DNA of 64,000 nt from contig JAGWMJ010000003.1 of NCBI GenBank assembly GCA_028871815.1, forward strand, positions 1 to 64,000, written 5' to 3'. This document shows, in pieces, positions 7,286 to 15,559 of the stretch. The first letter of the stretch is position 1; each line of letters opens with the position of its first letter. The stretch comes from Armatimonadota bacterium. GTDB taxonomy: Bacteria > Armatimonadota > Chthonomonadetes > Chthonomonadales > Chthonomonadaceae. Both the position numbers and the translations under genes were made by a program. The notes below the pieces were generated by a model. The model was not told where the DNA came from, did not search any database, and worked only from the letters and a program-made list of their open reading frames with translations.

Positions 7286-9568
7286 TCAGCGCCGTGGACG
7301 GAAGCGTACTCTTGGTGTCTCGTCCACGGGCTGGTCATCGGTACGCGGCGACTGCTCGCGTTCGCGTGGTCCGTGGCTGAACCTGTCACCGCGGTCACGG
7401 TCGCCGCCACCTCGTCGATCCCCGCCAAAGCGTCCACCACCGCCTCCACGGCCGTCATCGGGACGCCGGGCCATTTCTGGGCTGAACGGCTCGTCGAGCT
7501 GAATGGCGGAGAGGTTCACGCGACCCTGTCCGTCAACCTCAATCACACGAACCTTGAGTGGATCGCCAACCTTGACGGCATCATCCGGACGACGGACCGG
7601 TGGACTGGCGAGGTTGCTGGTGTGAACCAGGCCCTCCTTACCGGGCAGTATCTCCACAAAGGCGCCCATGCCGATGACGCGTGTAACACGGCCCTCATAG
7701 ATGGTGCCGAGCTCAATGTCACTCACCAGCCCCCGGATGGCATCGGCCGCGGCACGGCCGGCTTCCTGGTTCACCGCGGCGATGTATACCGTTCCGTCCT
7801 GTTCGATATCGATCTGCGCGCCCGTCTCAGCGGTGATGCGCTTGATCGTCTTGCCGCCTGGGCCAATCACCTCACCAATGCGTTCCGGATTGATCTGAAT
7901 GCTGAAGATACTCGGAGCATACGGGCTCAGGCTTTCGCGTGGCGCCGAGATGGCTTCGTTCAGCTTGCCCAGGATGTGCAGGCGACCCTGGCGGGCCTGC
8001 TCCAGCGCTCGGACCAGCACATCGCGCGGGATACCTTGTATCTTGGTATCCATCTGAATGGCGGTAATGCCTTCAGCCGTGCCTGCTACCTTGAAATCCA
8101 TATCGCCGGAGAAGTCTTCCATGCCCTGAATGTCGGTCAGCACCGCATATTTGTCGCCGGAGCTCATCAGACCCATCGCAACGCCGGCCACGTGATGACT
8201 GATTGGCACGCCTGCGTCCATCAGGGCGAGTGACGAGCCGCAAACCGAGGCCATCGATGTCGACCCGTTGCTCTCCAGCACTTCGCTCTGGAGGAGAATT
8301 GCGTACGGAAACTCCGACACTGGCGGAAGCACCGGAATCATTGCCCGCTCTGCCAGGGCGCCATGGCCAATCTCACGTCGTCCCGGGCCGCGCATCTGAC
8401 GACACTCTCCCACCGAATAGGGCGGGAAGTTGTAGTAGTGCATGTACGGCTTCTTCTCATCCACCTCAAGGTTATCCACAATCTGGGCGTCGCTCTTGGA
8501 TCCGAGCGTAAGCGCGGTGAGCACCTGTGTCTGGCCCCGGGTAAACATGCCCGTACCATGAACACGTGGCAGAAGGCCGACGCGGCAGCTGATCGCGCGT
8601 ACCTCGTCCAGCTTCCGGCCATCAGGACGAACCGACTCTTCGATAATCAGCGCACGGATCTGCTCCTTCACTGCCTTCTCGGCCGCTTCCGGGATGTCGC
8701 CGCCGGCATCCGGGAAGTCCGGCAGGAGCCGCTGCGTGATCTCTTCCTTCAGATCGTCGATGGCCGATTCTCGCGCTGCCTTGTCGGGATTCTGGATCGC
8801 GGCGCGAATTTCGCCGGCCATGCGGCTCCTAATAGCATCCAGGATTTCCACGTTGGCGCCGTGATACGCTGCCGCTTTCTTCGTCTTGCCTGCCATGGAC
8901 GCCAACTCGGTTTGCATGGCGCACAGGTCGCGGATGACGCTGTGAGCCAGGTCGATGGCAGCCAGCACGTCGGCCTCCGACTCAAATGTGGCGCCGGCCT
9001 CTACCATAATAACGGCCACGGCTGTGCCGGCAACTACCAGGTCAAGCGTCGATGCCGCCATCTGCTCCTGGCTTGGATTGACGACAAACTCACCGTCTAT
9101 GCGGCCGATGCGCACCGCGCCCACAGGGCCGTCCCAGGGAATATCGGATACTGCGAGTGCGGCCGATGCGGCCGTCATGGCGAGTACGTCCGGCAGGTTG
9201 CCGAGGTCCACGGAAAGCGGCATCGCTATCACCTGGACGTCATTGCGCATGCCATACGGGAATAGCGGTCGCAACGGCCGGTCGATCATCCGTGACGTCA
9301 GGATGGCCTTTTCGCTGGGCCGCCCGCCGCGCTTGATGAAGCCGCCCGGTATCTTTCCGACAGCGTATTTGCGCTCTTCGTAATCGCAGGTCAGCGGAAA
9401 GAAGTCGATTCCGCTGCGGGCCTCTTTGCTCATGGTAGCCGCGGCCATTACCACGGTGTCGCCCTGTCGCAGCCAGACCGACCCACCGGCCTGCTTCGCC
9501 ACGTCGCCGGTCTCTATGCTGAGTGTACGCCCGGCGATCTCTCGTTCAACTTTGTGTCCCAATCTCAT
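7286..9568 (-). CDS. pnp: polyribonucleotide nucleotidyltransferase (PNPase)
   Basis: A phosphorolytic 3'-5' exoribonuclease, trimeric, in the RNA degradosome. Two RNase PH domains come first: GRTLSIETGDVAKQAGG, then KIPGGFIKRGGRPSE and SRMIDRPLRPLFP, and in the second SGDMDFKVAGT. A KH domain (IGPGGKTIKRIT) and an S1 domain (GTIYEGRVTRVIGMGAFVE) follow. The C-terminal tail of about 60 residues is Arg/Gly/Asp-rich (DGRGGGGGRFGGDRRGGG), an RGG-like extension that may bind RNA. Start choice: AGGAG abuts ATG 9568 with no spacing, while TTG 9562 lies six bases beyond it and may be the true start. It sits directly downstream of rpsO, the classic arrangement. Confidence 0.97.
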   Translation of the reverse strand: MRLGHKVEREIAGRTLSIETGDVAKQAGGSVWLRQGDTVVMAAATMSKEARSGIDFFPLTCDYEERKYAVGKIPGGFIKRGGRPSEKAILTSRMIDRPLRPLFPYGMRNDVQVIAMPLSVDLGNLPDVLAMTAASAALAVSDIPWDGPVGAVRIGRIDGEFVVNPSQEQMAASTLDLVVAGTAVAVIMVEAGATFESEADVLAAIDLAHSVIRDLCAMQTELASMAGKTKKAAAYHGANVEILDAIRSRMAGEIRAAIQNPDKAARESAIDDLKEEITQRLLPDFPDAGGDIPEAAEKAVKEQIRALIIEESVRPDGRKLDEVRAISCRVGLLPRVHGTGMFTRGQTQVLTALTLGSKSDAQIVDNLEVDEKKPYMHYYNFPPYSVGECRQMRGPGRREIGHGALAERAMIPVLPPVSEFPYAILLQSEVLESNGSTSMASVCGSSLALMDAGVPISHHVAGVAMGLMSSGDKYAVLTDIQGMEDFSGDMDFKVAGTAEGITAIQMDTKIQGIPRDVLVRALEQARQGRLHILGKLNEAISAPRESLSPYAPSIFSIQINPERIGEVIGPGGKTIKRITAETGAQIDIEQDGTVYIAAVNQEAGRAAADAIRGLVSDIELGTIYEGRVTRVIGMGAFVEILPGKEGLVHTSNLASPPVRRPDDAVKVGDPLKVRVIEVDGQGRVNLSAIQLDEPFSPEMARRPDDGRGGGGGRFGGDRRGGGDRDRGDRFSHGPREREQSPRTDDQPVDETPRVRFRPRR

Positions 9569-9610
9569 CTCCTGATATGAAAATGGCCAAGGTCCGCTCC
9601 GCTTCACAAT

Positions 9611-9624
9611 GCGTAAGCTTACGC
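9611..9624. repeat. 14-base perfect palindrome in rpsO-pnp spacer
   Basis: GCGTAAGCTTACGC is self-complementary and lies about 45 bases before the pnp start. In transcripts it could form a small hairpin close to the ribosome site; in DNA it could be a binding site. Confidence 0.4.
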
Positions 9625-9758
9625 TTCGAATTGGGGTTCGCCGGGCGGCCGGTTTAGCCGCGATACGTTGTTAATAGCAATGAGGTGCCAACACGGCCGA
9701 TTGCGGGTTGCAGCGATTCGCTGCAGCCTCGTCTGCGCCACGCGGCAACGCAATGCGA

Positions 9759-9789
9759 CGGTGAAGCTGCGTAAAAACCGGCTTCACCG
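9759..9789 (-). terminator. hairpin just after rpsO, possible processing or attenuation site
   Basis: CGGTGAAGC (9759-9767) pairs perfectly with GCTTCACCG (9781-9789) around a 13-base loop, starting ten bases after the rpsO stop. There is no T-run after it on the minus strand, so it may be an RNase processing or partial attenuation element. A similar hairpin separates rpsO and pnp in enterobacteria, where RNase III cuts. A second small hairpin lies at 9709-9725. Confidence 0.45.
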
Positions 9790-9798
9790 CCAATGTCA

Positions 9799-10074
9799 TT
9801 AAATCTTGGTCCGAATGCCGAGCTTGCCAGCAAGGTCGCGAAAGCGCGTGATATTCCGCTTGCTGAGGTAGGTCAACAGCCGCTTGCGTCGGCCAACCAT
9901 GATCATAAGACCGCGGCGCGAATGAAAGTCTTTCTTGTGTTCGCGCAGGTGGTCGGTCAGCTGGTTAATTCGTGTCGTTAAAAGCGCAACCTGTACCTCG
10001 GGCGAGCCGGTGTCACCCTCATGGGTTGCGTTATCGCGGATTACGGATTCCTTCTCCGCATGTTTTAGTGCCAC
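9799..10074 (-). CDS. rpsO: 30S ribosomal protein S15
   Basis: S15 binds 16S rRNA and is an early assembly protein of the small subunit. The 91-residue product has the family signatures [27 protein letters not shown] and [11 protein letters not shown]. The start is GTG 10074 ([11 protein letters not shown]), with AAGGAG 11 bases upstream. A TTGACG/TATTAT promoter lies 36 bases before it. It is followed by pnp. Confidence 0.97.
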   Translation of the reverse strand: MALKHAEKESVIRDNATHEGDTGSPEVQVALLTTRINQLTDHLREHKKDFHSRRGLMIMVGRRKRLLTYLSKRNITRFRDLAGKLGIRTKI

Positions 10075-10109
10075 GTCGGCATCTGCTCCTTGATCGTTTC
10101 GGTTGACCA

Positions 10110-10139
10110 ATAATACCACCAACAGGCATCGCCCGTCAA
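10110..10139 (-). promoter_or_regulatory. promoter of rpsO-pnp
   Basis: On the minus strand, TTGACG (10134-10139) and TATTAT (10110-10115) are 18 bases apart, 36 bases before the rpsO GTG. It matches the sigma70 consensus well. Confidence 0.75.
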
Positions 10140-10447
10140 CCGGACCAAACTGAGAGGCCCGGCGCCGAACCGGACTCGCCGCAATATGATCGCCGGCTTA
10201 CGCTGCAGGAGTGACGCCACTTTCAGCCGGAGCAAAGCGATGGATCTCCACGCAGATTCGGCTGGCCGGGATCTCGAAAAATCCGCCGACGGCGCGGTAC
10301 CGCAGGCTAGCGGCTGAAAGTCCTGTCGCATTGCTCTGGGTTACGCGCAGTGACGGAATCTACGGCGCCGACCGTGGGTGGCTCGCCAGCACCGATGACT
10401 GTAGCAGGTGCCCGCGCCTGCTCCACTTTACGGCGATCGCGCCGAAA
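10140..10447. other. divergent spacer with an 11-base inverted repeat
   Basis: No gene is evident between the rpsO promoter and the arabinokinase promoter. ACTTTCAGCCG (10219-10229) is repeated in perfect inverse at 10311-10321, enclosing 81 bases that include the palindrome GCGGTACCGC near 10294. The 103-base element could fold as an RNA or be a decayed repeat unit. I find no matching copy elsewhere in this window. Confidence 0.4.
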
Positions 10448-10476
10448 TTGACTCCCGCTGCCGTTCGCGCTATCAT
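10448..10476 (+). promoter_or_regulatory. promoter of arabinokinase operon
   Basis: TTGACT (10448-10453), 17 bases, TATCAT (10471-10476). A transcript start near 10483 would leave a leader of only about 18 bases before ATG 10501. Confidence 0.7.
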
Positions 10477-10500
10477 CGTGGAGTTGTTGACGCCTGTACC

Positions 10501-12009
10501 ATGAGCAACCCGCACTCCCACATTCCACCCGATTCCGATGCGCTTGAGCAGTGGCAGGCGTTCCGGCATACAGCTCTTGGTCAGGTTGGCTCTCTGTTCC
10601 AGGCCGACGAGTTGATACACGTCGCCAGGGCGCCGGCGCGACTTGACGTCATGGGCGGAGTGGCCGACTATTCCGGTGGCATCGTTCTCGAAATGCCGCT
10701 CGCAGCCGCCACGTTCGCTGCATGGCAGTGGAGCGACCGCCCGGACATTGAGATGGTTACTTTGGGCCAGGGGGCCGACGGCGAGCCTCAGTACGCAAGC
10801 GTCCCACTGGCAGTGATGGTCGGCGCCGACGAGGCCGTGCTGACGGTAGATGCAGTGCGACCGGCGCTGGCAGATGCCGGCTGGGCCGCGTACGTGGCCG
10901 GCTGCTTCTATGTGATGCTGGCCGCCCACAGCAAAATGGCCGAAGGCCGCGCAACGGCGACCATTGGGCGCCGTGGCGCACGCGTGCTGATCGACTCCAG
11001 CGTACCGCCGCGAGCCGGAGTTGCATCATCCGCGGCTCTTGAAGTCGCGGTAATGCATGCCCTCAGCGGCGCGGCAGGCGTGCATCCCAGCGACCTGACT
11101 CTGGCAGCCTGGTGCCAGCGGGTTGAGAATACGATTGTCGGGGCGCCGTGCGGGATCATGGATCAGGTAGCGTGCGCTCTGGGCCACAGCGGAGCGCTGC
11201 TGGGGCTGCGATGTATGCCGCATGATCTGTTGGGACACCTACAGGTGCCGCATGGTTGGCGTTTTAGCGGGATCGACTCGGGTGTGAAACACTCGGTTGC
11301 CGGCAGCGCATACGCTCTGGCCAGAGTTGGCGCCTTCATGGGGCTCAAGGTTATTCAACTTGAGAGTGGCGGCCATCCGCGCGACAACTATCTCTGCAGA
11401 CTAACGCCGGACCAGTTCGCGGCGTATAGCAACCTGGTACCCGAAGAGATAACCGGCGCGGCATTCCGGGCTGAGTACGGCATCGTGCCCGATCAGGTTG
11501 CGCCACCACGTGAGGATGTCGTTTATCGTCCACGTGCCTGCGCCGAGCATCCGGTACTGGAGAACGAGCGATGCAAGCAGTTCATGGCCATTGTACAGAT
11601 TGCCGGCTTGCGCGACAGCGAGGCGATTGATGCCGGCAATCAGGCCGCTGTCGCGGAAACTGAATCGCTTCTGCTTCAGGCCGGTGAATTGATGTTCCAA
11701 TCTCATCAGTCGTACAGTGATCGGCTGCGTTTGGGGTCACCGGAGACGGACCTGCTTGTTGACCTCATCCGGACTGAGGGACGGGCAAACGATCTGTATG
11801 GCGCGCGCATTACCGGCGGCGGCAGCGGCGGTGTGGTGGCAGTGCTTTCGCGAGATGGAGATCGTGCTGATGCGGCGATCGAACGGGTTTCGGCTCGGTA
11901 TCGAGCCGAAACCGGGCTGTCCGGCGCAATCATCGGTGGCACGTCGCCCGGCGCCGTCGCATTTGGCCAGCGGACGATCGATCCGCTCGAAGAGGGGCGG
12001 CGCGTGTAG
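10501..12009 (+). CDS. L-arabinokinase-like GHMP sugar kinase
   Basis: This 502-residue protein belongs to the galactokinase/GHMP family but resembles the kinase half of plant L-arabinokinase (ARA1), not bacterial GalK. It has ARAPARLDVMGGVADYSGG in place of the GalK GRxNLIGEHTDY motif. It also has GVASSAALEVAVMHAL (ATP loop), GAPCGIMDQVACALG, GIDSGVKHSVAGS and NYLCRLTPDQF, in the same order as I recall for ARA1, and a C-terminal RITGGGSGGVVAVL. ARA1 makes L-arabinose-1-P, which UDP-sugar pyrophosphorylase then converts to UDP-arabinose. The next gene is a nucleotidyltransferase, which fits a salvage route. The N-terminal glycosyltransferase-like half of the plant protein is absent. ATG 10501 follows a good promoter but has no close ribosome site. 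Substrate is inferred. Confidence 0.75.
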   Translation: MSNPHSHIPPDSDALEQWQAFRHTALGQVGSLFQADELIHVARAPARLDVMGGVADYSGGIVLEMPLAAATFAAWQWSDRPDIEMVTLGQGADGEPQYASVPLAVMVGADEAVLTVDAVRPALADAGWAAYVAGCFYVMLAAHSKMAEGRATATIGRRGARVLIDSSVPPRAGVASSAALEVAVMHALSGAAGVHPSDLTLAAWCQRVENTIVGAPCGIMDQVACALGHSGALLGLRCMPHDLLGHLQVPHGWRFSGIDSGVKHSVAGSAYALARVGAFMGLKVIQLESGGHPRDNYLCRLTPDQFAAYSNLVPEEITGAAFRAEYGIVPDQVAPPREDVVYRPRACAEHPVLENERCKQFMAIVQIAGLRDSEAIDAGNQAAVAETESLLLQAGELMFQSHQSYSDRLRLGSPETDLLVDLIRTEGRANDLYGARITGGGSGGVVAVLSRDGDRADAAIERVSARYRAETGLSGAIIGGTSPGAVAFGQRTIDPLEEGRRV

Positions 12010-12042
12010 CTTGGATTTACGCGACTTACGGGAGGAACAGCG

Positions 12043-13023
12043 ATGCCGGCCACAGTGAGAAAAGCCGTGATTACGGCGGCAGGGCGTGGTACGCGCATGT
12101 ACCCGGCCAGCGAAACCATTCAGAAGGAGATGTTTCCTCTGATGGATCGGGATGGGATCTGCAAGCCGGCGATCCAGATCATTATCGAAGAGGCGCTGGA
12201 GAGCGGGATCGATGAGGTTTGCCTGGTCGTCAATCCCACAAACCGTGCACAGATCGAACAGCACTTTGTTGAGCTAAACGATGAGAAGATTCGAGGATTC
12301 AAGGGTAAGGATTGGGCGCTGCTGCAATCAGCGCGCATTCGCCAGATCGGAGCGCGCCTGACTCTGGTGGAGCAGGCCGTTCCCGAAGGCTACGGCCATG
12401 CCGTATGGTCCGCGCGCAATTTCTGTGGCGACGAACCGTTCCTGTTGCTGTTGGGTGATCACGTTTACACCTCCGGCAGCGACCGTCGTTGTGCGCGTCA
12501 GGCGCTGGATATGTATGCCGAATACCACGCCAACGTCAGCGCCGTGCAGCAGACACCAGCCGAACTGCTTTCCCTGTTCGGCACGGTAGCCGGCGTCCGC
12601 ATCGGCGATCAACCACCTGCTTATCGCGTGGAAACCATTCAGGAAAAGCCATCGATCGAGTTCGCGGAGGCCAACCTGCGTCAGGCGAACCTTCTGCATG
12701 GCGTTTACCTCTGCTTTTTTGGCATGCATGTGCTCGGGCCGTCTATTTTCGAGGCGCTCGATTGGGCGATCGAGCACGATGCCCGCGAGCGCGGAGAGTT
12801 CCAGCTTACCAGTGCGCAGGAGCGCGTTCGCGCATCCGGCGAGCCCTACATCGCCTTTGAGGCAGCCGGCGATCGACACGATATCGGCATTCCGTTTGGC
12901 TACGCCCAAACGCAAGCTGCGCTGGCGCTCAACTCCATCTATCGCGAGCAGATGCTGGCGTCCCTCGTCCGGACGCTGGCCCTTCCGCAAAAAGAGGTTC
13001 CGGCGCCGTTTGTAGAGCCGTAA
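12043..13023 (+). CDS. UTP--sugar-1-phosphate uridylyltransferase (GalU family)
   Basis: A 326-residue nucleotidyltransferase that should couple a sugar-1-phosphate with UTP. It shows the GalU pattern: AVITAAGRGTRMYPASET with QKEMFPL, then KPAIQIIIEEALESGI. It also has EGYGHAVWSARNFCGDEPFLLLLGDH and VETIQEKP. The insert DRDGI between the KEMFPL motif and KPAIQ is unlike E. coli GalU. ATG 12043 has GGGAGG seven bases upstream, and the gene lies 33 bases after the arabinokinase. Paired with that kinase it probably makes UDP-arabinose or another UDP-sugar rather than serving only UDP-glucose. The specificity cannot be read from the sequence. Confidence 0.85.
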   Translation: MPATVRKAVITAAGRGTRMYPASETIQKEMFPLMDRDGICKPAIQIIIEEALESGIDEVCLVVNPTNRAQIEQHFVELNDEKIRGFKGKDWALLQSARIRQIGARLTLVEQAVPEGYGHAVWSARNFCGDEPFLLLLGDHVYTSGSDRRCARQALDMYAEYHANVSAVQQTPAELLSLFGTVAGVRIGDQPPAYRVETIQEKPSIEFAEANLRQANLLHGVYLCFFGMHVLGPSIFEALDWAIEHDARERGEFQLTSAQERVRASGEPYIAFEAAGDRHDIGIPFGYAQTQAALALNSIYREQMLASLVRTLALPQKEVPAPFVEP

Positions 13024-13042
13024 ACCGGCAAGTGCCGAGCCG

Positions 13043-13852
13043 CTAGGATGGCGACAGCACCATTCCGCCGCAAACGGGAATGCACTGGCCCGTAACATAT
13101 TGCGAGAGATCCGTGGCCAGAAACTCCACCACTCCGGCGCAGTCCTCCGGCATGCCGAGTCGCCTCAGAGGGATACGGGCGCTGGCGGCAGCCATGTTCT
13201 CCGGCGTGTTTCGCCCAAACTGCGCGTTTGCGCGGGAAGTAAGAATGAGACCCGGAGCGATGCAATTCACACGGACTCCTTGTGGCCCCAACTCAGCGGC
13301 CAGCAGCCGCGTAAGCTCCACGATACCGCACTTCGCAACGCAGTAGTGGGCGATACTGCCGGAATCGTTACCGCGTACGCCGGCTTGTGACGAGACGTTG
13401 ATGATGCTTCCGTCCCGCTGCGCCTGCATCGGTACCGCAGCGGCCTGGCAGCAGAACAGCGTGGAAGTTAGATTGACATCCAGAATGAACCGCCAGTCAT
13501 CCTCGCTGACCTGCGAAGCCTTTCCGTTGGCCGCAGGTCGCAATACGCCACCGGCGTTGTTCACCAGAATGTCCACGCGTCCGAACGCGCTTAACGCCGA
13601 GCTAAACAGTCGATCCACATCCCGTCGTACGGTAACATCGGCCTCAACGCCGATCGCCTTAACGCCAGACAACTCACACTCCGCCGCTACACTCGCCGCT
13701 TCGAGAATCTCATCAAACTCCTCAGCCGCATTCAGGTTGATATCGTTAACCACAACATTTGCCCCAAGGAGCGCCAAGCGCCTGGCATACGCCCTGCCCA
13801 ACCCGCGCCCTGCGCCTGTTACAACCGCTACCTTCCCTGCAAGTTTGCTCAT
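13043..13852 (-). CDS. short-chain dehydrogenase/reductase
   Basis: A 269-residue Rossmann-fold NAD(P) oxidoreductase of the classical SDR family. Visible are TGAGRGLGRAYA (cofactor loop), LVNNAGG, the catalytic Ser in NVSSQAGV and Tyr-x-x-x-Lys in HYCVAKCG. A C-terminal PEDCAGVVEFLATDLSQYVTG follows. Asp in VVNDINLN after the second strand hints at NAD(H). ATG 13852 has AGGAGG five bases upstream, so the in-frame ATG at 13885 is not needed. It converges on the nucleotidyltransferase with 19 bases between. The substrate is unknown. Confidence 0.9.
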   Translation of the reverse strand: MSKLAGKVAVVTGAGRGLGRAYARRLALLGANVVVNDINLNAAEEFDEILEAASVAAECELSGVKAIGVEADVTVRRDVDRLFSSALSAFGRVDILVNNAGGVLRPAANGKASQVSEDDWRFILDVNLTSTLFCCQAAAVPMQAQRDGSIINVSSQAGVRGNDSGSIAHYCVAKCGIVELTRLLAAELGPQGVRVNCIAPGLILTSRANAQFGRNTPENMAAASARIPLRRLGMPEDCAGVVEFLATDLSQYVTGQCIPVCGGMVLSPS

Positions 13853-13927
13853 TGCCACCTCCTTCGCCACGCCAGTGTGCGTCATGGCGGCAGTCCGTTC
13901 CGGAAAGGCACGCCGTACTCCTTCGCG

Positions 13928-13956
13928 TTGACGCCGCGACGACCGGGTGATACAAT
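13928..13956 (+). promoter_or_regulatory. promoter of nfo-moaD/moaE
   Basis: TTGACG (13928-13933), 17 bases, TACAAT (13951-13956). A start near 13963 places the ATG at 13989 about 26 bases downstream and rules out the in-frame GTG at 13947, which lies within the promoter. Confidence 0.7.
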
Positions 13957-13988
13957 GGCATCATACGCTGCGCTTCACTACACGCTCT

Positions 13989-15116
13989 ATGATATCAAAG
14001 CCAACTCCGCGCCGGCTCATCGGCGCTCATATGCCAACCGCCGGCGGAATCGCCGGTTCGCTTCAGGCTGGAGCCGATATTGGCTGCTCCGCCGTGCAGG
14101 TGTTCACCGCCAGCCCCCGCCAGTGGCGTCATCCGCAACTTGCTGATGAGGCCGTTGCGGCCTTCCATGCGGCGCGCGAGAGCTCGGGAGTGGAGTTTAT
14201 GTGTGCGCACGACTCGTATCTGATTAACCTGGCAGCAGCCGATGAGGCGGTACTCGAGCGCTCCAAGGAGGCGTTTCGCGCTGAATTGCAGCGGGCCAGC
14301 CGGTTGGGCTTATCCTGGGTGGTGACCCATATGGGCGCCAGCCTTGCCGATACCGAGGAGAATGCCATGGATCGGCTTGCCGCGAGCCTGCGGCAGGTGC
14401 TCGCTGAGACCGACAGCGAAGGATTGTCCGCCGGAATCGCCCTGGAGACCACGGCGGGGCAGGGCACCGGGCTCGGATGGCGCTTCGAGCAACTTGCTCG
14501 CATTCTGGAAGGCGCCGGTCCGCACGCGCGTCTGGGCGTCTGCCTCGATACGTGCCACGTTTTCGTTGCCGGCTACGACCTGCGCACCGAGGGGACGTGG
14601 GATGCCACGTGGACCGAATTCGACCGGCTTGTAGGGATGGACGCGCTCAAGCTGATACATGCCAATGACGCCAAGAAGCCACTCGGCAGCCGTGTCGACC
14701 GGCACGAACACATCGGCGCCGGCGAGATAGGCGCTGAAGCTTTTGCCCGGCTGACCACCGATCCGCGCCTGGCCGGCATTCCAATAATTGTTGAAACACC
14801 CGATTCCGACACAATGCATGAAGTCAATGTGGCGCGACTCCGAAGGCACGCCAATGATCCCGACGCCGCGATTGAGGTTTCGGTGCGTATGTTCGGCCAC
14901 TATGCCGATATTGGAGGGTCCGATCCAATGCCACTGGCGGTTCCAACCGGATCGAAAGTTGCGGACGTTGTGAAAAAGCTCGGGATGCGTGACAAGAAGC
15001 TGGCCGATCTGGAACAGCACTGCCGCTTCGCGATCAACAGCGACTATGTGGAAATGGATGCTATCGTTCCGCCTGGCGCGGAATTTGCCGTGCTTCCGCC
15101 AGTGAGCGGCGGATGA
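13989..15116 (+). CDS. nfo: endonuclease IV fused in frame to a MoaD domain
   Basis: A 375-residue two-domain protein. Residues 1-293 are a complete endonuclease IV (AP endonuclease, base excision repair) with its zinc ligands: RLIGAHM, AHDSYLINL, THMGAS, ALETTAGQGTGLGWRFE, CLDTCHVFVAGYDLRT, HANDAKKPLGS, DRHEH and IIVETPD. Residues 294-375 are a complete MoaD-type ubiquitin-fold domain beginning IEVSVRMFGHYADIGG. It ends FAVLPPVSGG, the di-glycine tail that is adenylated and thiocarboxylated in molybdopterin synthase. There is no linker and no stop between the two. moaE overlaps the stop by four bases (ATGA). ATG 13989 is chosen from the promoter position; no clear ribosome site is present. 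Both activities are inferred. Confidence 0.85.
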   Translation: MISKPTPRRLIGAHMPTAGGIAGSLQAGADIGCSAVQVFTASPRQWRHPQLADEAVAAFHAARESSGVEFMCAHDSYLINLAAADEAVLERSKEAFRAELQRASRLGLSWVVTHMGASLADTEENAMDRLAASLRQVLAETDSEGLSAGIALETTAGQGTGLGWRFEQLARILEGAGPHARLGVCLDTCHVFVAGYDLRTEGTWDATWTEFDRLVGMDALKLIHANDAKKPLGSRVDRHEHIGAGEIGAEAFARLTTDPRLAGIPIIVETPDSDTMHEVNVARLRRHANDPDAAIEVSVRMFGHYADIGGSDPMPLAVPTGSKVADVVKKLGMRDKKLADLEQHCRFAINSDYVEMDAIVPPGAEFAVLPPVSGG

Positions 15117-15553
15117 GCCGGCCGTGCGTCGAGGTGGTGAACCGGCCAATTGACGTTGCCGGCCTGGAAAAGCGTGTAGAGCGCGACCGCTATGGCGCCA
15201 TCTGCACATTCGTAGGGCGTGTTCGAAACCACTCTCAGGGTGAGCCGGTAGCTCGCCTGGAGTACCGTGCTTACGAAGAGATGGCCGGCCGTGAGATGCT
15301 CAAGGTCGCCGCTGAGGCGGCTGAGCGATGGGACTGCAATGTTGCGATCGAACATCGGCTGGGTGTCATCGAGGTCGGCGAAGCCAGTATCGCGATAGCA
15401 GTCGCCTCACCGCATCGGGCTGAGGCATTTGAGGCCTGCCGGTACTGCATCGATACGATCAAACAGAGGGTGCCGATCTGGAAGCGCGAGGAGCGGCCGG
15501 ATGGCACATTCTGGATCGAGGGTGATGCGCCGGTTCGTTCAGGGACCAGTTGA
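15113..15553 (+). CDS. moaE: molybdopterin synthase catalytic subunit MoaE
   Basis: MoaE receives sulfur from the MoaD thiocarboxylate and converts precursor Z to molybdopterin. The 146-residue protein has FVGRVRNHSQGEPV, LEYRAYEEMA, HRLGVIEVGEASI and the active-site lysines in KQRVPIWKRE. Its ATG overlaps the stop of the Nfo-MoaD frame (ATGA). The two products are thus translated together, as expected for MoaD and MoaE partners. No moaA, moaC or mogA lies in the window. Confidence 0.95.
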   Translation: MSRPCVEVVNRPIDVAGLEKRVERDRYGAICTFVGRVRNHSQGEPVARLEYRAYEEMAGREMLKVAAEAAERWDCNVAIEHRLGVIEVGEASIAIAVASPHRAEAFEACRYCIDTIKQRVPIWKREERPDGTFWIEGDAPVRSGTS

Positions 15554-15559
15554 AGCGGC

